A stretch of 64,000 bases of DNA from NCBI RefSeq assembly GCF_963664415.1, contig NZ_OY761440.1, forward strand, positions 744,001 to 808,000. The letters are read 5' to 3'. This document shows, one piece after another, positions 8,776 to 16,084 of the stretch (the first letter of the stretch is position 1; the number at the start of each line of letters is the position of its first letter). The stretch is from an uncultured Desulfobacter sp. (GTDB lineage Bacteria > Desulfobacterota > Desulfobacteria > Desulfobacterales > Desulfobacteraceae). Both the position numbers and the translations under genes were made by a program. The notes beneath the pieces are model-generated. The model saw only the letters and a program-made list of their open reading frames with translations, was not told the origin of the DNA and made no database searches.

Positions 8776-8964
8776 CAAAAAACCGGGGCTTGGGAAGAAC
8801 AATATTTAGATACATGCAGCGTCTGTCATGCCGCAAAGCGGATTAACGATGACCCTACCAGGGTAAAAAATGTTGATGCAACAACTAAGCCGACGAATAC
8901 TGTAAAAAATCCTTCGACTATCTTAAAACCTAATCCGGATGTGATTATGATGGCACATTGCTAA
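8776..8964 (+). pseudogene. possible scrap of a c-type cytochrome (one CxxCH)
   Basis: A frame without a start codon reads GAWEEQYLDTCSVCHAAKRI, with one haem-binding CSVCH, then a low-complexity Thr/Lys/Pro/Asn stretch and TAA at 8962-8964. No signal peptide or axial ligand context. It could be a cytochrome remnant in the decayed region or chance. Confidence 0.25.
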
Positions 8965-8981
8965 AAGTTATTGTATAACGG

Positions 8982-9072
8982 CCATGGGCCGACCTGACAT
9001 ATCAGCTGCCAGGCACCGCCCACAACAAAGTTTGAAAGATCTGGAAAACTTACCCAGTCTTTCATATAAAAA
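8982..9072 (+). repeat. two-hairpin intergenic repeat, copy B
   Basis: Starts CCATGGGCCGACCTG, carries the CCAGGCAC / CGCCCACAAC box and the second-half consensus TTGAAAGATCTGG ... CAGTCTTTCATATAAAAA. It is followed almost directly by copy C, a head-to-tail pair. Confidence 0.65.
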
Positions 9073-9078
9073 CAGACG

Positions 9079-9165
9079 TGGTTTGGCTTGGTTTATCAAC
9101 ACCCAGGTCATCCACAGCAAACATTGAAAAATCTGTGGAAGTGACACAGGCTTTGCTATAAAAAA
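9079..9165 (+). repeat. two-hairpin intergenic repeat, copy C
   Basis: Degenerate first half (TGGTTTGGCTTGG, TTTATCAACACCCAGG, CCACAGCAAAC) and a better second half ATTGAAAAATCTGTG ... CACAGGCTTTGCTATAAAAA, which can pair CTGTG with CACAG. It ends 6 bases before the tag start codon, so it forms the whole leader of tag. Confidence 0.6.
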
Positions 9166-9171
9166 TCCGTC

Positions 9172-9744
9172 ATGACTACTATCAAACGTTGCGGCTGGGT
9201 GACCAATGACCCCATATACATCAGCTACCATGATTCGGAATGGGGAGTACCGGTTCACGACGACCGAAAAATTTTTGAATTTCTCATCCTGGAAGGAGCC
9301 CAGGCTGGGTTATCCTGGCTGACAATCCTCAAGCGCCGCCAGGGATATTTCAATGCCTTCTGTGGGTTTGACCCTGAAAAGGTAGCCCGGTTCAGTGAGG
9401 CCGATATCCAACAACGATTAAAAGACCCAGGCATTATCAGAAACAAACTCAAAGTCCGGTCTGCGGTCACCAATGCCAAGGCATTCTTAAAAATCCAGGA
9501 AGAATTTGGGACCTTTGACAATTATGCCTGGCGGTTTGTGGACGGGGCACCAATCATCAACCACCATACTAGCCAGGACCAGGTTCCGGCTACGTCCAGT
9601 CAGTCCGACGCATTCTCAAAAGACTTATGCAAACGCGGGTTTAAATTTACCGGGTCCACCATCATCTATGCCCATATGCAGGCCACGGGCATGGTGAATG
9701 ACCACCTGGTCTCCTGCTTCAGATATAAAGAGGTAATGGCCTAA
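9172..9744 (+). CDS. tag: DNA-3-methyladenine glycosylase I
   Basis: Excises 3-methyladenine from alkylated DNA, starting base excision repair. 190 aa, the usual length. The family's zinc-site residues are visible: Cys7 (KRCGW), His20 (YHDSEWG), His178 and Cys182 (DHLVSCF). The block FLILEGAQAGLSWLTILKRR, with the catalytic-site Glu and Trp, is intact. The start at 9172 gives the expected N-terminus, but no ribosome site is obvious because a repeat copy ends just upstream. Confidence 0.95.
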   Translation: MTTIKRCGWVTNDPIYISYHDSEWGVPVHDDRKIFEFLILEGAQAGLSWLTILKRRQGYFNAFCGFDPEKVARFSEADIQQRLKDPGIIRNKLKVRSAVTNAKAFLKIQEEFGTFDNYAWRFVDGAPIINHHTSQDQVPATSSQSDAFSKDLCKRGFKFTGSTIIYAHMQATGMVNDHLVSCFRYKEVMA

Positions 9745-9760
9745 AAAAGGAACGCAAATC

Positions 9761-11320
9761 ATGATCATTGTCACCACTGAACAGATGCAGCAAATGGATA
9801 AAAACACCATTGAAACTTTTGGCATTCCCGGCCGGGTACTCATGGAAAATGCAGGCCGTGGTGCCCTGGAGATGCTTTCCGACTACTTTGACCTTGAAGG
9901 TGGCAGGGTGGCTGTGATGGCTGGGCGGGGCAACAACGGCGGAGACGGATTCGTGATCGGACGCTACCTCATGGAGATAGGGGTAAGCGTCAGCTTCTTT
10001 CTTTTGTCTTCCCGGGACCGGGTCCAGGGAGACGCCAAGGCGAATATGGATCTTGTACTGAATCTTATGCCCGAACATTCCCTATCACAGTTCATTGAAA
10101 TACCGGACAAAGCATCCTTAGATGAGGCAACCGAAATACTGGAGGATCACGATCTGTTTGTGGACGCCATTTTCGGCACAGGGCTTAATTCCGATGTCCG
10201 GGGCATTTACCGTGACGTGATTGAATTGATCAATGATTCGGGAAAATCAGTCTTCAGCGTAGACATCCCTTCGGGAATCAATGCAGATACAGGTGCCGTC
10301 TGCGGGGTGGCCATCCAGGCAGATGCCACAGCCACTTTTGCTTTTGCCAAGGCCGGGCACATCCTGTATCCGGGCAATTTCCATACCGGAGACCTGGAGG
10401 TTATTGATATCGGCATTCCCGGTCATATTGTAAAAGCACAATCTCCCAATATTTTTCTGCCTGAACCCCATGACATTTCCGGACTGATACCGGCCAGGGA
10501 TTTTAACGCCCACAAGGGCAGTTTCGGTCACCTGCTAGTACTGGCCGGTTCGCCGGGTAAAACGGGTGCCGCGGCATTGTGTGCCAACGCGGCCATGCGA
10601 ACCGGGGCAGGTCTTGTAACCCTGGGAGTTCCCGAGAAATTAATGCCCGTCATGGAACCTATGGTCATCGAACCGATGACAACCGCACTTGCCCAGACCC
10701 CTTCAGGTGGCCTGGATGCCGCAGCCCTGGATGACATTATCACGCTTCTGGCAGACAAGGCAGCTTTGGCATTAGGCCCGGGCATAGGTACGGATTCCGG
10801 CACCCGGGAACTGATCAAAAGCATTTTAGCCATTTCGTCCGTTCCTATGGTCATTGATGCTGATGGCCTGAACTGTATTGCAAAAGAACTTGATATTCTA
10901 AATACGGTCAAGGCCCCGGTGATTCTCACCCCCCACCCCGGTGAAATGGCCCGCCTTACCGGGAAAACCACGGAAGATATTCAGCACAACCGAATGGCAA
11001 CAGCCCGGGAATTTGCAGAAAAACACAAAGTTATTCTAGTGCTCAAAGGAGCCCATACCCTTGTGGCCTGCCCGGACGGAACCGTATCCATATGCCCCAC
11101 GGGAAATCCCGGCATGGCCTGCGGCGGTATGGGTGATGTCCTCACCGGCATAATCGCAGCATTCCTGGCCCAGAACCTGCCCCCTGAATCCGCAGCCCTT
11201 GCAGGCGTTTACGCCCACGGGCTATGCGGGGATCTTCTGGCCGAAGACCAAACCTTTGGATTTTCTGCATCAGATATGGTGGCGAGTATTCCCCAAGCCT
11301 TAAAGACCCTTATATCATGA
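9761..11320 (+). CDS. nnr: bifunctional NAD(P)HX epimerase/dehydratase
   Basis: Repairs hydrated NADH and NADPH. 519 aa in two domains: N-terminal YjeF epimerase (about 1-215; GRGNNGGDGFVIGR is the substrate loop) and C-terminal ADP/ATP-dependent dehydratase (about 230-515; ALGPGIGTDSG, TPHPGEMARLTG, and GMACGGMGDVLTG, which carries the catalytic Asp). Ribosome site AAAGGA before ATG 9761. It overlaps tsaE by ATGA, a common pairing. Confidence 0.95.
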   Translation: MIIVTTEQMQQMDKNTIETFGIPGRVLMENAGRGALEMLSDYFDLEGGRVAVMAGRGNNGGDGFVIGRYLMEIGVSVSFFLLSSRDRVQGDAKANMDLVLNLMPEHSLSQFIEIPDKASLDEATEILEDHDLFVDAIFGTGLNSDVRGIYRDVIELINDSGKSVFSVDIPSGINADTGAVCGVAIQADATATFAFAKAGHILYPGNFHTGDLEVIDIGIPGHIVKAQSPNIFLPEPHDISGLIPARDFNAHKGSFGHLLVLAGSPGKTGAAALCANAAMRTGAGLVTLGVPEKLMPVMEPMVIEPMTTALAQTPSGGLDAAALDDIITLLADKAALALGPGIGTDSGTRELIKSILAISSVPMVIDADGLNCIAKELDILNTVKAPVILTPHPGEMARLTGKTTEDIQHNRMATAREFAEKHKVILVLKGAHTLVACPDGTVSICPTGNPGMACGGMGDVLTGIIAAFLAQNLPPESAALAGVYAHGLCGDLLAEDQTFGFSASDMVASIPQALKTLIS

Positions 11321-11790
11321 TAGAAATCATATCCCAAAATCCGGCACAGACCCAGGACCTGGCCAGGCGTCTGGGGATATATATCCGGGAACAGGACATA
11401 AGCTGTGCCATGGCCTTGACAGGAGGTCTTGGCTGCGGCAAGACCTGTTTTGTCCAAGGCCTTGCCAAGGGGCTGAACGTGGACGGCGGGTATTATATCA
11501 CCAGCCCCACATTTACCATCATGAATGAATATCCGGCAGAAAAAATGCGCCTGTACCATTTGGACCTATACCGGCTTTCAGACCCGGACGAGTTGGATTA
11601 TATCGGCATTGAGGACCAGGTGGGACAGAACAGCGTCACTGTGGTGGAATGGCCCAAGCTTCTCATGGAAACCGGATTCGTATTTGATCTTCACATCCAT
11701 TTTGAACTTAATACTGATTTTAACAGGAAAATAACCCTTTCCCCATCTGGACAAGCCGGAGCAAATCTGCTAAGCAATCTATCCTTGTAA
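11317..11790 (+). CDS. tsaE: tRNA threonylcarbamoyladenosine biosynthesis ATPase TsaE
   Basis: ATPase partner of TsaB/TsaD in making t6A37 of ANN-decoding tRNAs. 157 aa from ATG 11317; the frame stays open farther upstream, but the ATGA overlap with nnr and the family N-terminus fix this start. Walker A GGLGCGKTCF, the SPTFTIMNEY switch segment, the LYHLDLYRL motif and the VEWP motif are all present. Probably translated by coupling to nnr. Confidence 0.93.
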   Translation: MIEIISQNPAQTQDLARRLGIYIREQDISCAMALTGGLGCGKTCFVQGLAKGLNVDGGYYITSPTFTIMNEYPAEKMRLYHLDLYRLSDPDELDYIGIEDQVGQNSVTVVEWPKLLMETGFVFDLHIHFELNTDFNRKITLSPSGQAGANLLSNLSL

Positions 11791-11796
11791 GTAAAT

Positions 11797-11886
11797 TTTA
11801 TTAAGAAAGTCTGTGCAACTTACACAGATCTTTCAATTTTCGTTGTGGGCTAAGCCTGGGGATTGATAGACCAGCTCAGCCCATGG
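11797..11886 (-). repeat. two-hairpin intergenic repeat, copy D
   Basis: Reverse orientation. Read on the - strand it starts CCATGGGCTGAGCTGGTCTA, pairs GGGCTGAGCTGG imperfectly with CCAGGCTTAGCCC, then has CACAACGAAAATTGAAAGA and a second hairpin AGATCTGTG-TAAGTTG-CACAGACTTTC. It fills the tsaE-lysC gap, so it may affect termination or lysC expression. Confidence 0.7.
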
Positions 11887-11922
11887 CTGTTATTAACAAA
11901 AGCTAAAATTTTGGGAGACATA

Positions 11923-13140
11923 ATGGCGTTACGGGTGCAAAAATTTGGCGGCACATCTGTGGCAGATATCGAAAGAATCTCCAAAGTGGCTGACCGGGTA
12001 CAAAAGGCCCATGAAAACGGCGACCAGATGGTGGTGGTGCTTTCAGCTATGGCGGGCGTGACAAACAATCTGATCAGCCTTGCTGAGCAGGCATCCAAAA
12101 CCCCGGACAAACGGGAGCTGGACGTTCTTTTGGCAACCGGAGAGCAGACCACGGCGGCATTAATGGCTATGATGCTAAAATCAAGGGGCCTTAAAGCCAA
12201 ATCATTTTTAGGTTTTCAGGCCGGCATCCACACCGATCACATGTCAGGCAAAGCCAGAATCCGGGAGATCGACAGCCAGAACCTGCGCGAGGCCCTGAAT
12301 GAAAGAAATATTGTCGTAGTGGCCGGATTCCAGGGTGCAGATGACCATGGGGACATTACCACCCTAGGTCGGGGCGGATCCGACACCTCAGCCGTTGCCA
12401 TTGCCGCATCCCTTAAAGCCGATGTTTGTGAGATCTTTACTGACGTGGACGGGGTCTACACAACCGACCCGAGAATCTGCCCCAAAGCAAAAAAAATCAG
12501 CAAAATTTCCTATGATGAAATGCTTGAAATGGCCATTCTGGGAGCAAAGGTCCTCCAGATCAGGTCCGTAGAATTTGCAAAAAAATATAATGTGCCCGTA
12601 CATGTCCGGTCATCATTCAATGAGGAGGAAGGAACCATGGTTGTCAATGAAAATGAAGATATGGAAAGCCCGGTGGTGTCAGGCGTCACCTGTGATATGA
12701 ATGAAGCAAGAATTACGTTCAAGCGCGTCCCTGACCAGCCAGGCATTTCAGCCAAGGTCTTCGGCAGCCTTGCCGAGGCCGGCATCTCCGTGGATATGAT
12801 CATCCAGAACTCTCGCACCGGCGGCGAAACAGACCTCACATTTACCGTAACCAAAGACGATTTTAACCGGGCAAGGGAAATTTCCGAAAAAGTAGCCGGT
12901 CAAATCAATGCAGGCGAGATAAGAACCGCCACTGAAATTGCTAAAATCTCAGTGATCGGTCTTGGAATGAAAAGCCACTCCGGCGTAGCCGCAGTGATGT
13001 TCAAAGCGCTAGCTGAAGAAAACATTAACATCCGCATGATTTCAACGTCTGAAATCCGTATTTCATGTGTAATTCTGGCCAAATATGCGGAACTGGCCGT
13101 AAGAACCCTACATGCAGCCTTTGGCCTGGACAAAGAATAA
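11923..13140 (+). CDS. lysC: aspartate kinase
   Basis: Phosphorylates aspartate, the entry to Lys, Met, Thr and diaminopimelate synthesis. 405 aa from ATG 11923, chosen for the GGGAGA ribosome site and the canonical MALRVQKFGGTSVAD start; the frame also has an unlikely ATG at 11863. Kinase core with GRGGSDTSAVA and FTDVDGVYTTDPR, then two ACT domains (from about 265) that bind feedback inhibitors, as in single-function class II aspartokinases. A repeat element lies upstream and a MITE-like element downstream. Confidence 0.96.
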   Translation: MALRVQKFGGTSVADIERISKVADRVQKAHENGDQMVVVLSAMAGVTNNLISLAEQASKTPDKRELDVLLATGEQTTAALMAMMLKSRGLKAKSFLGFQAGIHTDHMSGKARIREIDSQNLREALNERNIVVVAGFQGADDHGDITTLGRGGSDTSAVAIAASLKADVCEIFTDVDGVYTTDPRICPKAKKISKISYDEMLEMAILGAKVLQIRSVEFAKKYNVPVHVRSSFNEEEGTMVVNENEDMESPVVSGVTCDMNEARITFKRVPDQPGISAKVFGSLAEAGISVDMIIQNSRTGGETDLTFTVTKDDFNRAREISEKVAGQINAGEIRTATEIAKISVIGLGMKSHSGVAAVMFKALAEENINIRMISTSEIRISCVILAKYAELAVRTLHAAFGLDKE

Positions 13141-13153
13141 TAATCAGTGTTTG

Positions 13154-13169
13154 AACGAATTTTTTCGTT
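13154..13169 (+). terminator. small hairpin after lysC
   Basis: AACGAA-TTTT-TTCGTT, 14 bases after the lysC stop. Short stem and no run of T behind it, so only a weak candidate terminator. Confidence 0.35.
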
Positions 13170-13181
13170 ATTTGTTATGCT

Positions 13182-13515
13182 CCTGAAAATCGGATAAAGC
13201 GTACATTTTAAGCCAGAAACACAACCTTATTGGCGATAACCAATCGAAAGTATTGGATTTTAAACCATATTTTTGAGGTGTGTGTAAAATTTTTATACGT
13301 ACATGTTAAGGGCGGATTATGTATGGTTTTATGCAATAATCGGAAAAACTCACGTCAGTTAACAGCGTGGAAACGACCGGAAGCTGTATTTCACCCATTA
13401 AAATGGATACCATTTGCAGTGAAAACACCAGAAAGTCCTATACAAAAACGGCTTGCTGACACTGGTGTGCTTTGAAAATATGGAGCAATAGTGTACGCTT
13501 TATCCGACTTTCAGG
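13182..13515. mobile_element. MITE-like element with terminal inverted repeats and target duplication
   Basis: The left end (13182-13205, CCTGAAAATCGGATAAAGCG...) and right end (13492-13515) are inverted copies of 24 bases with one mismatch. They are flanked by the direct repeat TTATGCT (13175-13181 and 13516-13522; 8 bases if a shared G is counted), which looks like a target-site duplication. The 334-bp body has no convincing gene; the longest frame (81 codons, 13230-13475) matches nothing recognised. Features fit a miniature inverted-repeat element moved in trans by a transposase with 7-8 bp duplications. Confidence 0.7.
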
Positions 13516-13538
13516 TTATGCTGGTCTGTCGGTGGCCC

Positions 13539-14273
13539 TTACGGGGCAGAACCTGACAGACCGGCTTCAATTTCTGAGGCCACCTTTTCAGCGGCCATAG
13601 CCGGATCTTCAGCATCCCGGATAGGTCTGCCAATGACAATATAGTCAGAACCCGCCTGCACAGCCTTAGCTGGGGTAACTACCCGTTTTTGGTCATCTCC
13701 AGGCGTCAGACTCCATTGAGGCCGGATTCCCGGCGTAACAGTCAGGCACTGCCTGCCCAGTTGCGTTTTCAACATGGCGGTCTCCTGCCCTGAACACACA
13801 ACGCCTGCACATCCGGCCTCCAAGGCCATGTGAGCCCGCAACAGCACCAGTTTTTCCGGGGCATTAACATATTCATCCTTAAACCCCTGGGCACGAACCG
13901 TATCTGCATCATTATCCGTAAGCAGGGTCACGGCAAGCACCTTGGTATTTCCTGCATTTTCAACGGCTGATTCAAGCATTTTTTGTGAGGAAGACCCGTG
14001 GATGGTTACCAGATCAACACCAAGCTCGGCGACCCGGGCCATGGCCCGACCGACCGTGGCAGAGATATCATGCAGTTTCAAATCCAGAAAGATACCGGCA
14101 CTGGACAATTTTCTGACCATCTCCACCACAGCCGGCCCTTGGCGGATAAATAGCTCAAGACCAATTTTAAACATACCCACCCGGCCGTCAAGCTGTCGGA
14201 TATGCGATTGTGCGGCTTCCATGGAGGAGAAATCCAAAGGAAAAATAATATATTCTTTTGCTGTTTTCTGCAT
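13539..14273 (-). CDS. pyrF: orotidine 5'-phosphate decarboxylase
   Basis: Last step of de novo UMP synthesis. 244 aa TIM barrel: IIFPLDFSS (9-17), the catalytic FLDLKLHDISATV segment with the Lys-x-x-Asp pair, VTIHGSS, VTPGIRP and the C-terminal VIGRPI phosphate loop. No operon partner. The 3' end is 24 bases from the MITE-like element; GGTCTGTC and GACAGACC around 13525-13562 can pair across the stop codon. Confidence 0.95.
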   Translation of the reverse strand: MQKTAKEYIIFPLDFSSMEAAQSHIRQLDGRVGMFKIGLELFIRQGPAVVEMVRKLSSAGIFLDLKLHDISATVGRAMARVAELGVDLVTIHGSSSQKMLESAVENAGNTKVLAVTLLTDNDADTVRAQGFKDEYVNAPEKLVLLRAHMALEAGCAGVVCSGQETAMLKTQLGRQCLTVTPGIRPQWSLTPGDDQKRVVTPAKAVQAGSDYIVIGRPIRDAEDPAMAAEKVASEIEAGLSGSAP

Positions 14274-14549
14274 GAGTACCCTTTGTGATCTTAAATGTCT
14301 TACATAAATAAAAATTACGTGGATCTTACCACAAAAGAAGGCTTTTTACCTTTAAAAAAACATAAACCTAATTAATTCGTTGCTGTTCAAAAATAAGATT
14401 TTTTATTGCTTCTGTAGAGGATTTCATGATAACAAAATTAATGTTCTTATCTTCCAAGTGCCCAATGGCTATTTTTTAACTGCAAATATAACGCAGAATC
14501 AATAACCATTGATTTCGAGGCCAAATAAAAGATAACGGAAGTACACTTA
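14274..14549. other. intergenic region between divergent pyrF and GGDEF genes
   Basis: 276 AT-rich bases. Expected to hold both promoters; none is clear enough to mark. No gene seen. Confidence 0.4.
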
Positions 14550-15602
14550 ATGCTAAAAAATTTATATCTCGATTCCCAGGAAGCATCAGGAAGATATCTG
14601 CGAATAATCCTCAAAGAGCTCTCAGAGCTCAAACTTCCCTATACCCCTATTGCCTATTCGGTGTGGTATGAGTATGCCTCAGGCCAGAATTCTAAACTTA
14701 ACAAGGATATCCAGGCTGCTCGCGAAAACAAAGAACTCATAGATTACCAAAAGGTCCTTGAATGGTTCAGACACCACGTTTCCAACAGACAGTTCATTAA
14801 TACCGAAGAACAAACAAAAAAAGCGGGAAGCCTTCTTGACGGAATGACCTCCAGCCTTACCGAGGCCAGAAACCATATGGGAGAACAGAGCAACCTGCTT
14901 AAGTCCCATGTTGAGAACTTGAACAATGCTTCAAACGAACCGGACATTAAAAACATTTGCCGGGATATTGTTTTACAAACCCAGGGAATTATTGACAGCA
15001 ATACAGATCTTAAAAACAATATTCACAGCACCATCAACGAGCTTAATGAACTAAAGCTGGAACTTAAAATACTGAGAAAAGCGGCAAAAACGGATATGCT
15101 CACAGGTCTTCTTAACCGCCGCGGTTTTGAAGATGCCGTCGAGCAGCACATGACAGAGGCACAGCAGGAGACCACCCCTTTAACTCTGATCCTTGCAGAC
15201 ATCGACCGGTTTAAGCGAATAAATGACACCTATGGCCATCTTACCGGCGACAATGTACTTAAACTGATATCCAAACTTTTACAAAAACATATAAAAGGCA
15301 AGGATATTGCTGGCAGATTCGGCGGTGAAGAATTTATCATGGCCTTGCCTGAAACCAAAATAGACGGTGGATTTACCGTGGCCGAACAAATCCGCATAAG
15401 CCTTGAAAAAATGAGATGGCAGTCCAAAAGCTCAGGCAAAGATATCGGCACCATCACCATCTCCATGGGCGTAGCCCAATTCATTCCCGGCGAAGACCTA
15501 GACACCTTCGTTGCACGGGCGGACAAAGCGCTATATACAGCCAAGGAAAACGGCCGTAACCGCACCTGCACCCACAATGGCAAAAAGGCAATTTCCCCTT
15601 GA
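14550..15602 (+). CDS. diguanylate cyclase (GGDEF domain) with helical N-terminal region
   Basis: Makes cyclic di-GMP. 350 aa, no membrane segment. Residues 1-180 are helical and partly coiled-coil (several Asn/Glu/Leu-rich stretches, 95-178), perhaps a dimerisation or sensing part. The catalytic domain begins at TDMLTGLLNRRGF (181-193) and has GRFGGEEF (255-262). The inhibitory RxxD site before it reads KGKD, so product inhibition may be lost. Ribosome site GGAAG before the ATG. Its stop overlaps the TTG start of ilvN by two bases. Confidence 0.9.
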   Translation: MLKNLYLDSQEASGRYLRIILKELSELKLPYTPIAYSVWYEYASGQNSKLNKDIQAARENKELIDYQKVLEWFRHHVSNRQFINTEEQTKKAGSLLDGMTSSLTEARNHMGEQSNLLKSHVENLNNASNEPDIKNICRDIVLQTQGIIDSNTDLKNNIHSTINELNELKLELKILRKAAKTDMLTGLLNRRGFEDAVEQHMTEAQQETTPLTLILADIDRFKRINDTYGHLTGDNVLKLISKLLQKHIKGKDIAGRFGGEEFIMALPETKIDGGFTVAEQIRISLEKMRWQSKSSGKDIGTITISMGVAQFIPGEDLDTFVARADKALYTAKENGRNRTCTHNGKKAISP

Positions 15603-16084
15603 AAAAAAACAGATACACCCTGACCATGTTGGTTGAAAATGAACCTGGAGTGACGGCCAGAATCACTGGGCTTTTTGCCGGCAGGGGATATAATATTGAG
15701 ACCATCTGCGGTGCGCCCACGGCAAATCCCAACATGTCCAGAATCACCATCACCACATACACACGCCCGGAAATTTTAGAGCAATGCATGAAACAGATCA
15801 AACGCCTGGTAAACGTCATCAAGCTCAGGGACATGACCGTTGAAAAGGCAGTAAAAAGGGAAATGGCCCTGATCTGCGTCAAGGCCCTGCCCGAAAATCA
15901 CGATGAGATTAAATCTTTGATTCAGGCGTTCAAAGGCACCATGATGGATGAAGGCTCTCGGCACTTTATTTTCGAAGTGTGCGGAGATGAGAACACCATT
16001 GACATTCTTCTTGAAAAACTGTCACCCTTTGGCATCAAAAAACTTGCCCGGTCCGGTGTGTTAGCCCTTTACCGTGAAGCCTGA
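15599..16084 (+). CDS. ilvN: acetolactate synthase small (regulatory) subunit
   Basis: Regulatory subunit that activates the catalytic subunit and confers valine feedback in branched-chain amino acid synthesis. 161 aa with TTG start at 15599 (RYTLTMLVENEPGVTARI), which matches the usual family N-terminus better than the ATG at 15626. ACT domain 1 (about 4-78; FAGRGYNIE) and a C-terminal ACT-like domain (about 85-160). The catalytic subunit ilvB/I is not nearby. Overlap with the GGDEF gene suggests coupled translation. Confidence 0.9.
   Translation: MKKNRYTLTMLVENEPGVTARITGLFAGRGYNIETICGAPTANPNMSRITITTYTRPEILEQCMKQIKRLVNVIKLRDMTVEKAVKREMALICVKALPENHDEIKSLIQAFKGTMMDEGSRHFIFEVCGDENTIDILLEKLSPFGIKKLARSGVLALYREA

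Noticed and set aside
6535..11886. the two-hairpin repeats as integron attC sites or a CRISPR array
   Set aside because: No integrase, no cassette layout and no evenly spaced short repeats; copies differ in orientation and are kilobases apart.
13230..13475. 81-codon frame inside the MITE-like element
   Set aside because: No ribosome site, no recognised content, and no transposase motifs; it does not span the element.
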